Positions 58,853-64,000 of a stretch of DNA of 64,000 nucleotides are shown here, one piece after another (positions within the stretch are counted from its first letter, which is position 1; every line of letters starts with the position of its first letter). Below the pieces are notes generated by a model. That model was not told the origin of the DNA. It saw only the letters and a program-made list of their open reading frames with translations, and ran no database searches. Both the position numbers and the translations under genes were made by a program. The stretch covers positions 1 through 64,000 of the forward strand of contig CAITUV010000082.1 of NCBI GenBank assembly GCA_903895725.1, read 5' to 3'. The stretch is from an uncultured Myxococcales bacterium (GTDB lineage Bacteria; Myxococcota_A; UBA9042; CAIXZC01).

Positions 58853-60517
58853 ATGAAGATATGGACCACAATCGTTCTTGCTGCATCGTTGGTGCTGGCG
58901 CTGTCGTGCCAGCCTCAGAACACCGGAAAGGAACAGACTCCGCAGACCGGGAGCGTCGAGAAGTCAGCCGACAAGCCCGCCGACAAACCGGCTGACAAGC
59001 CCGCCGACAAACCGGCTGACAAGCCCGCCGACAAACCGGCCGACAAGCCCGCCGATGCTCCGGCCGACAAGCCCGCCGATGCTCCGGCCGACAAACCCGC
59101 CGATGCTCCGGTCGACAAGCCCACGGACAAGCCGACGGAGAAGGAGCCGGCCAAGACGGATTCGCCGGGGAATCCGGCCGAGCCGGCAAAAGATGAAAAG
59201 CCGGCCGAGCCCACTGCGGGTGGCAACGTGGAGCTCAACCTGACCAAGACTTCCGGCCCGGTCACCATGGAAGTCATCCCGAACTTCACGCTCCTCCCTG
59301 CGGACCAGGGGAGCGACATGAACCTGCTCATCAAGCTCCAGGGGGCCAAGACCGAAGCGCAGAAGCGGCCGCCGCTCGACCTGGCCATCGTGCTCGACCG
59401 GTCCGGAAGCATGCGGGGTGACAAGCTCCGCTTCGTAAAGCAGGCCGCCATGGAGCTGGTGGACAAGCTCGAGAGGACCGACCGCGTCACGCTGATCACT
59501 TACAGCACCGAGGTCACGGTCGAGGCCGAGCGCCTCCCCATGGACGGCCCGGGACGTGAGCAGCTCCGCAAGATCATTGCAGGGATCAACGCCACGGATC
59601 GCACGGCGCTCGGGCCCGCACTGTTCACCGCGCTCGACATCCTCGAGAAGGCGCAGCGGGAAGAAACCGATCTTGCCCACGTGATCCTGCTTTCGGATGG
59701 ACTGGCCAACGTCGGCGAAACGAGGCCGGAGATCCTGGCGGCCCGCACGGCCGGCGGCTTCTCGCACGGAGTCTCGGTCACCACGCTCGGCGTCGGCCTC
59801 GACTACAATGAAGACCTCATGACCCGAGTCGCGGACCAGGGCGGCGGCCGCTACCACTTCATCAAGAATGCGGAAGCCATTACCGGCGTGCTGGGTGACG
59901 AGCTGGCCGGTCTGTCGTCGTCCGTCGCACGCAGCGTATTCATCGCCTTCCGTCCTGCCAGCGGCGTCCGCCTGGACAAGGTGTTCGGCTACCCGGTCGA
60001 GGACAACGACGGCATGGCGAAGATCAAAGTCGGCGGGCTTTACTCCAGCCAGACCCGGGAAATCCTCGTGCGGCTGCGTGTCAGCGATGCCAAGATCCCG
60101 GCGTCACAGCTCGGCACCCTGTTCCTGTCGTTCAAGGATGTGACTGCGGAGGGCAAGGACGTCGAGGAAGAGATGCCCGTCGGGCTCGCCGTGTCGGCCG
60201 ATACGGAGGCGGTGAAGAAGTCGGAGAAGACCGAGGTCACCATCCGCGTGACTGAGGTGCAGAGCGCAGACGAGATGGAGCAGGCCGCCAGGGCCGTCGA
60301 GCGCGGCGATTTTGCTGCGGCACGAGGCATCATGTCGTCCAGCGTCGACAAAGTCCGGGCGCAGGCGGCTGCCACCCCGAGCCCCCGCCTCGAAGCACAG
60401 GTCAAGGCGCTCGAAGCTGCCGGCGGTGCGGCCATGGACGCTGCGGCCGAAAGTGAAGAGGCCAAGAAGGACTACATCAAGGGGCGCAAGGCCGAATCCT
60501 ACAACCTGATGAAGTAA
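58853..60517 (+). CDS. Lipoprotein with ADKP repeat and von Willebrand A domain
   Basis: It starts at ATG 58853 behind GGAGGGAG and has 554 residues. The signal peptide ends in LVLALSC. Residues 40-100 are a Pro/Lys/Asp repeat (ADKPADKPADKP, later ADAPADKP), which makes a stiff stalk long enough to cross the periplasm. The vWA domain starts near residue 175 (LDLAIVLDRSGSMRGDKL); the MIDAS DxSxS is D-R-S-G-S and the other ligands (TDRTALGPAL, LLSDG) are present. The C-terminus is helical and Ala/Glu-rich. It resembles the Ca-activated chloride-channel-type vWA lipoproteins of Myxococcota. It ends directly against the stop of the converging MFS gene. Confidence 0.85.
   Translation: MKIWTTIVLAASLVLALSCQPQNTGKEQTPQTGSVEKSADKPADKPADKPADKPADKPADKPADKPADAPADKPADAPADKPADAPVDKPTDKPTEKEPAKTDSPGNPAEPAKDEKPAEPTAGGNVELNLTKTSGPVTMEVIPNFTLLPADQGSDMNLLIKLQGAKTEAQKRPPLDLAIVLDRSGSMRGDKLRFVKQAAMELVDKLERTDRVTLITYSTEVTVEAERLPMDGPGREQLRKIIAGINATDRTALGPALFTALDILEKAQREETDLAHVILLSDGLANVGETRPEILAARTAGGFSHGVSVTTLGVGLDYNEDLMTRVADQGGGRYHFIKNAEAITGVLGDELAGLSSSVARSVFIAFRPASGVRLDKVFGYPVEDNDGMAKIKVGGLYSSQTREILVRLRVSDAKIPASQLGTLFLSFKDVTAEGKDVEEEMPVGLAVSADTEAVKKSEKTEVTIRVTEVQSADEMEQAARAVERGDFAAARGIMSSSVDKVRAQAAATPSPRLEAQVKALEAAGGAAMDAAAESEEAKKDYIKGRKAESYNLMK
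58964..59134 (+). repeat. In-gene 24-bp tandem repeat (ADKP stalk)
   Basis: Units of gccgacaagcccgccgacaa type are nearly identical for the first four or five copies, then shift to a 24-bp ADAPADKP unit. The length is likely to vary between strains. Confidence 0.75.
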
Positions 60518-61891
60518 TCAGCGTTTCTCCGGAACCTCGATGCTGACCGCGGCCTTTCGGTCCTCCATCTTCAACAGGACGGCAAAGAGGAACCCGAGCA
60601 GGCCGAGCGCCGCCAGGATCAGGCTGGAAAGCTGGAAGGGGCCGAGGATGCCCTGCACTGCTTCAGGGCTTTCTCCCCATCCGACGGTGGGGGACAGCAC
60701 CATCAACCCCACGTTCTGGAGAAGCCCCATGATTCCGTACGCGGTCCCGAGGCGCTTCTGCTCCACCATGCGGGCCACCGACGGCCACATGGCGGCCGGA
60801 ACCAGGGAGAATGCGATGCCCAGGACCATGACCGGCAGGATGGGCACGATGTCGGTCGAGTTGAACGGAAACACCCGGTAGATGTTGTTGCCCAGGATCG
60901 AGAACATAGGCTCGGCCGGACGGTCAGCGGCCCCGCCCGTCATGAAGCCGATGCTGAGGTGGATGGGCACGATCAGAAACGCTCCGACCATCATCATGGT
61001 CGCACGCCGGCCGTACCGGTCGCACAGATACCCCGCCATTGGGGTGAACACGATGGTCAGCAGGATGACGAGGCTCGAGACGGGCGAACCGTACTCGCTC
61101 TCCATGGCGAAGCGCCGCTCGAAGATCTGCGGTGCAAAGTCGAGGAACGGAAACACGGCGCAGTAAAATGTCACGCACAGGGCGGTGATGAACCAGAACG
61201 ACCTGGGCAATCCGAAGATCTGAGCGGCCTCGATGCGGTCCGACTTCTCCTCCGCCACCTGGTGTCGCCGCTCCACGCCGCGGTCGATGAGGGCGTAGAG
61301 CAGAAACACGGCAAAGCCCGCTCCCATGAGCATGGCGATTCCCCACAATGCTCCCTGCCAGCGGAACGTCTGGGTCAGGCCGTTCATGGTCGTCGTGGCA
61401 AAGAATGTCCCCAGTCTGCAGATGGACAGGTTCAGCCCGAATGCCAGGGCCAGCTCCTTGCCCGAGAACCACTTTGCGATGATCTTGTTCTGAGCGATGA
61501 TCAGGGCCTCGACGCCCGAGCCGAACAGGACCCGGCCGAGGAACATCATCCAGAACGACTCGACCTGTCCCCCCAGCGCGGTGAGAATCGTGCCGGCCAG
61601 GCAGATGCCGGCAAACAGACCTCCGCCGACTCGAGAGCCCACGCGGTCGATCAGAATCCCGCCGAAGATCAGGATGACGACGTTGGGAATCGAGACGGCC
61701 GACTGCTTGAGAAGGCCGAACTGAGCGGCCGTGATGGCGAGGTCGTGCTTGAGCAGCTCGCCGATCGGGTTGAGCGAGTCATACGCGTAGTAGACCGCCA
61801 GCACGACGAAGCTGAGCATGAAGAGAGCAGACCACCGGAATAGAGGAGAGACGGCGGCCCTGATGTCGAGCTCGGACTGCTGTGTACCCAT
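60518..61891 (-). CDS. MFS transporter, MFSD1-like
   Basis: The start is ATG 61891, giving 457 residues. The ribosome site GGGAGG overlaps the stop codon of the kinase gene upstream. Twelve membrane helices are visible. The first half has VYYAYDSLNPIGELLKHDL, NVVILIFGGILIDRVGSRVG, MMFLGRVLFGSGVEALIIAQN and KIIAKWFSGKELALAFGL. These phrases, especially GRxxFGxGxExLxxAQN...WFxGKELxLxFGL, recall the lysosomal dipeptide transporter MFSD1 more than the usual drug or sugar MFS groups. The substrate may be a short peptide. It is coupled to a histidine kinase gene, so its activity may respond to that signal. Confidence 0.82.
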   Translation of the reverse strand: MGTQQSELDIRAAVSPLFRWSALFMLSFVVLAVYYAYDSLNPIGELLKHDLAITAAQFGLLKQSAVSIPNVVILIFGGILIDRVGSRVGGGLFAGICLAGTILTALGGQVESFWMMFLGRVLFGSGVEALIIAQNKIIAKWFSGKELALAFGLNLSICRLGTFFATTTMNGLTQTFRWQGALWGIAMLMGAGFAVFLLYALIDRGVERRHQVAEEKSDRIEAAQIFGLPRSFWFITALCVTFYCAVFPFLDFAPQIFERRFAMESEYGSPVSSLVILLTIVFTPMAGYLCDRYGRRATMMMVGAFLIVPIHLSIGFMTGGAADRPAEPMFSILGNNIYRVFPFNSTDIVPILPVMVLGIAFSLVPAAMWPSVARMVEQKRLGTAYGIMGLLQNVGLMVLSPTVGWGESPEAVQGILGPFQLSSLILAALGLLGFLFAVLLKMEDRKAAVSIEVPEKR

Positions 61892-61898
61892 GGGGAAA

Positions 61899-62984
61899 CT
61901 ACCTCCCGTCACGCTGCGATGGCATTGCCCTGGCCGGCAATGGAAGTGAGAAACGGAAGACCGATCCCTGGCCCAAGGTAGACTCGACCCAGATCCGTCC
62001 ACCGTGCCTCTCGACGATCTTCCTGCAGAGTGTGAGCCCCATCCCGCTCCCCGGGAACCTGCCCGCGGGATGCAGCCTCTGGAATGGCTCGAAGACCCGT
62101 TCGAAGTACTCCGGCTCGATCCCGATGCCATTATCGGTCACGGAGATCACCCACGAGTCCTCCGTCCGGCTGCAGGAGACTCGGACTACCGGGGGGACCT
62201 CTCGCCGGAACTTCAGTCCATTCTCAATCAGATTCTGGAGCACCTGCGAAAGGAGCGACCTGGAGCCCGAGATTCGTGGCAGATCGGGAGCCGTCTCCAC
62301 CAAACCTGAAGCGGCCTCCACGTCCACTTTCAGGCCGGCAAGGACTTCCTGGACGGCTTCGGCCAGGTCGAACTCCTGGCACACGAGCTCGGCCCTGCCG
62401 GCGCGGGAGAACTTGAGAAGGTCGCGAACCAGCGTCTGGAGCCGGTCCGCCCCCTCGACGATGAAATGGAGGAACTCGTCGGCACGTTCGTCCAGCTTGC
62501 CCGAGTACTTCTTTCGAAAGAGCTCGACGAACGCAGAAATCTGGCGAAGCGGGGCCTGCAGGTCGTGGGATGCGCTGTAGGAGAACTGCTCGAGCTCGTG
62601 GTTGGTCCGGTCCAGCTCCCTGACTTTCTCCTCCAGCTCCTTCTCCGCCTTGCGGCGGCAGGCCCTTTCCTCCTCGAGCAAAGTGTTCGCCCGGACTGCG
62701 TCGTCCAGTTGGTGACGCATGGCCTCGAGGTAGGCCCTCACGAGCTCCAGGAGCAGTCCGCTGCAAGCCGGACCGGCCACGGAGAGGAGCAGGCCCGGCC
62801 GACTCGCTGTCAGACAAGACACGGCGGTCCTGTGCACGCGGAGCGCGTCTTCGAGCGGCACGGAGGCGAGCACCAGCCTTCTGCCGGTTTCTGCTGCCTG
62901 GATGAGCTGTTCCTCGTCGGGGGCCTCCACCCGGCGCTCGAGGAGCGCCTGGTAGTCGGCCAACGTCCGGGGATCGATGTTCAT
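61899..62984 (-). CDS. Cytosolic sensor histidine kinase
   Basis: The start is ATG 62984 (GTG 62990 upstream) behind AGGAAGG, giving 361 residues. There is no membrane helix. Residues 1-95 are a helical domain like the RsbU/RsbR N-terminal module of stress-response regulators. A coiled coil follows (KAEKELEEKVRELDRTNHEL). The HisKA H-box is YSASHDLQAPLRQI and HATPase_c has N-box QVLQNLIENGLKF, G1 VTDNGIGI, FxPFxRLH and GSGMGLTLCRKIVERHGG. The ATGA overlap with a phosphatase relic upstream and the 7-bp gap to the MFS gene tie it into one operon. No partner receiver is encoded next to it. Confidence 0.88.
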   Translation of the reverse strand: MNIDPRTLADYQALLERRVEAPDEEQLIQAAETGRRLVLASVPLEDALRVHRTAVSCLTASRPGLLLSVAGPACSGLLLELVRAYLEAMRHQLDDAVRANTLLEEERACRRKAEKELEEKVRELDRTNHELEQFSYSASHDLQAPLRQISAFVELFRKKYSGKLDERADEFLHFIVEGADRLQTLVRDLLKFSRAGRAELVCQEFDLAEAVQEVLAGLKVDVEAASGLVETAPDLPRISGSRSLLSQVLQNLIENGLKFRREVPPVVRVSCSRTEDSWVISVTDNGIGIEPEYFERVFEPFQRLHPAGRFPGSGMGLTLCRKIVERHGGRIWVESTLGQGSVFRFSLPLPARAMPSQRDGR

Positions 62985-63094
62985 CCGCACCCACCTTCCT
63001 GTGCAAACACGAGCACGATTGCATCGTCGTGCCGGGCAGCCCGCTTGTCAAGCACGTGCTGCGCCAGAGGCCTGGGAACGACCGGTCGCTCCAC
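62981..63094 (-). pseudogene. Relic of a SpoIIE/PP2C-type serine phosphatase C-terminus
   Basis: A 37-codon frame from GTG 63094 ends with RPLAQHVLDKRAARHDDAIV and LVFAQEGG. This matches the end of SpoIIE/RsbX-type phosphatases, where a helix is followed by D-D-A-x-V-L-V. Everything N-terminal is missing. The frame ends in TGA overlapping the ATG of the kinase (ATGA), as expected for an old coupled operon. The missing part probably went in a deletion that joined the ABC transporter gene to this end. Confidence 0.5.
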
Positions 63095-63128
63095 ACTTCT
63101 CGACCGCCCCCCCGCTACGGCGCCTCGC

Positions 63129-63821
63129 TCACGGCCGGCGTACCCCGTCGTCCAGGACTCTCCCGCCCGCCAATCGATGCACCCGGGCATCCAGGCGGTG
63201 GGCCAGCTCACTGTCGTGACTGGCGATCACGATGACTTGATGCCCCCCGCCGGCCCGTTCCCGGAGAATGTCGATCAGAGTCTGCTTCGAGGCCTCGTCG
63301 AGATTCACGGTGACCTCGTCCAGCAGTAGAACCTGGGAATCCAGGACCAGAGCCTGGGCCAGGGCCACCTTCCTTCGTTCCCCTCCGGAGAGCTTGGTCG
63401 AGCGCTTCGACGCCAGGTGCTTCAGCCCCAGTCGCTCCAGCAGCGGGTCGACCCGTGTCCTACGCTCCTGGCTCCCCACCCGGCGGATCTTCAACCCGAT
63501 CTCCACGGCTTCCCGCACGGTCCCGGACATGAGGTAGGGGTCCTGGAACACCAGTGCGATCCTGCGGCGCCTCTCGACCGGAGCGGGGGCCATTCCGTCG
63601 TGAAGCACCGTTCCGTCCAGCAGGACCTGCCCGGCGGCGAGGTCCACGAGTCCCGCTGCCGCCAGCAGCACCGTGCTTTTTCCCGCCCCGTTGGGCCCCT
63701 CGAGCACGTGGATACCGGCTGCAAGGTCCAGCTTCTCCACGGACAGAACCGTGCGTTCGCCCCGCACGATCCGCACGTCGCGAAGGCTCAACATCGTTCC
63801 GTTGCCCGCCGCCTGCTGCAT
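63129..63821 (-). CDS. tupC: ABC transporter ATPase, tungstate (Tup)-type
   Basis: The start is ATG 63821 behind GAGGAGG, giving 230 residues, normal for TupC. Walker A is GPNGAGKST, the Q-loop region is VFQDPYLM, the signature is LSGGERRKVALA and Walker B is VLLLDEVT with the catalytic Glu; the H-loop is IASHD. The first residues before LRDVRI are not conserved. Its partner is the permease whose end lies 9 bp upstream, which has a TupB-like sequence. The system would import tungstate or a similar oxyanion. It could instead be a related phosphate- or molybdate-type ATPase. Confidence 0.8.
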   Translation of the reverse strand: MQQAAGNGTMLSLRDVRIVRGERTVLSVEKLDLAAGIHVLEGPNGAGKSTVLLAAAGLVDLAAGQVLLDGTVLHDGMAPAPVERRRRIALVFQDPYLMSGTVREAVEIGLKIRRVGSQERRTRVDPLLERLGLKHLASKRSTKLSGGERRKVALAQALVLDSQVLLLDEVTVNLDEASKQTLIDILRERAGGGHQVIVIASHDSELAHRLDARVHRLAGGRVLDDGVRRP

Positions 63822-63830
63822 GAGCCTCCT

Positions 63831-64000
63831 CTACTGCCTGCGCCCGCCTCGGTAGTTCCAATAGCCCACGGCGAAGTTGACCGCAAGCGCCACGACCAGC
63901 AGGACCGTACCGAGCGCAACGCCGAGAGCGAATTCTCCCTTCCCGGTTTCGAACGCTATCCCCGTCGTGATGTTGCGGGTGTAGCCCCGGATATTGCCTC
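63831..64000 (-). CDS. tupB: ABC transporter permease, tungstate TupB-type (C-terminal end only)
   Basis: The last 55 codons lie in the window; the rest is beyond the right edge. The visible sequence has GNIRGYTRNITTGIAFETGK and GEFALGVALGTVLLVVALAV, with a final hydrophobic helix and a basic tail. The GN-I-x-G-x-TR-x-x-TT-x-I-x-x-ET-x-K-G-x-F pattern is that of TupB permeases of tungstate ABC systems. The stop is TAG at 63833-63831. The substrate-binding protein would be expected further to the right. Confidence 0.7.
   Translation of the reverse strand, partial: GNIRGYTRNITTGIAFETGKGEFALGVALGTVLLVVALAVNFAVGYWNYRGGRRQ

Noticed and set aside
1..64000. tRNA or rRNA genes
   Set aside because: No cloverleaf or rRNA-like sequence was noticed in any intergenic region; the gaps are too short or GC-biased.

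Overview
The window reads as chromosomal DNA of a GC-rich, Gram-negative bacterium of the Myxococcota type, probably from a poorly sampled lineage. The evidence is a very high GC content, a large number of secreted lipoproteins with Asp-rich linkers behind the lipobox cysteine, calcium-binding DxDxDG (thrombospondin type 3-like) arrays, MopE-type Cys motifs, a MYXO-CTERM-like sorting tail, a sigma-54 activator and an outer-membrane porin. No rRNA, tRNA, CRISPR array, transposase or phage gene was seen. Coding density is high.

Layout. 1-13127: a zinc-ribbon/Ala-Lys-Glu repeat membrane protein (cut by the left edge), a secreted esterase-like lipoprotein, a two-component-type propeller protein, a vWA lipoprotein, a membrane protein, an MscS channel, an AlaX-type editing protein and a propeller lipoprotein. 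13278-18787: a four-gene signalling operon (small His-motif protein, sigma-54 activator with a receiver, TPR membrane histidine kinase, stand-alone receiver) in which both receivers are atypical in the same way. 18840-27531: minus-strand surface proteins (VIT-vWA protein, tail-fibre-like protein with four C-terminal repeats, MopE/type 3 repeat lipoprotein). 27786-34061: a plus-strand operon of a tiny lipoprotein, a radical SAM/SPASM enzyme, a giant type 3 repeat lipoprotein and a permuted papain-like (YiiX/C92) lipoprotein. 34089-39939: a minus-strand phosphate/polyphosphate-flavoured operon (OprP-like porin, CotH-like protein with beta-helix, small membrane protein, VTC domain, DUF4956). 40095-41765: hemerythrin and membrane metallophosphoesterase. 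41752-53386: more lipoproteins, including an extracytoplasmic dikinase-like protein and a 1264-residue Cys-rich protein that appears to be an in-frame fusion of two secreted proteins.

53555-58672 is the most interesting block: four tightly overlapping genes behind a good promoter, encoding a coiled-coil protein of unknown family, two DUF2791/BrxD-like GKTH ATPases and an Lhr/BrxHI-like DEAD helicase. This resembles the ATPase-helicase core of BREX type 2 and Shango defence systems, but with two ATPases, an unrecognised first gene and no methylase, PglZ or nuclease. It is a candidate undescribed defence or DNA-remodelling system.

58853-64000: a vWA lipoprotein with an ADKP repeat, then on the minus strand an MFSD1-like MFS transporter, a cytosolic histidine kinase, a 37-codon relic of a SpoIIE/PP2C-type phosphatase, and the ATPase and permease end of a tungstate-type ABC transporter cut by the right edge.

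Several intergenic regions carry a consistent promoter pattern, TTGCnn - 16/17 bp - TACAAT/TACATT, which helped fix start codons. All functions come from reading motifs by eye; no database search was run.
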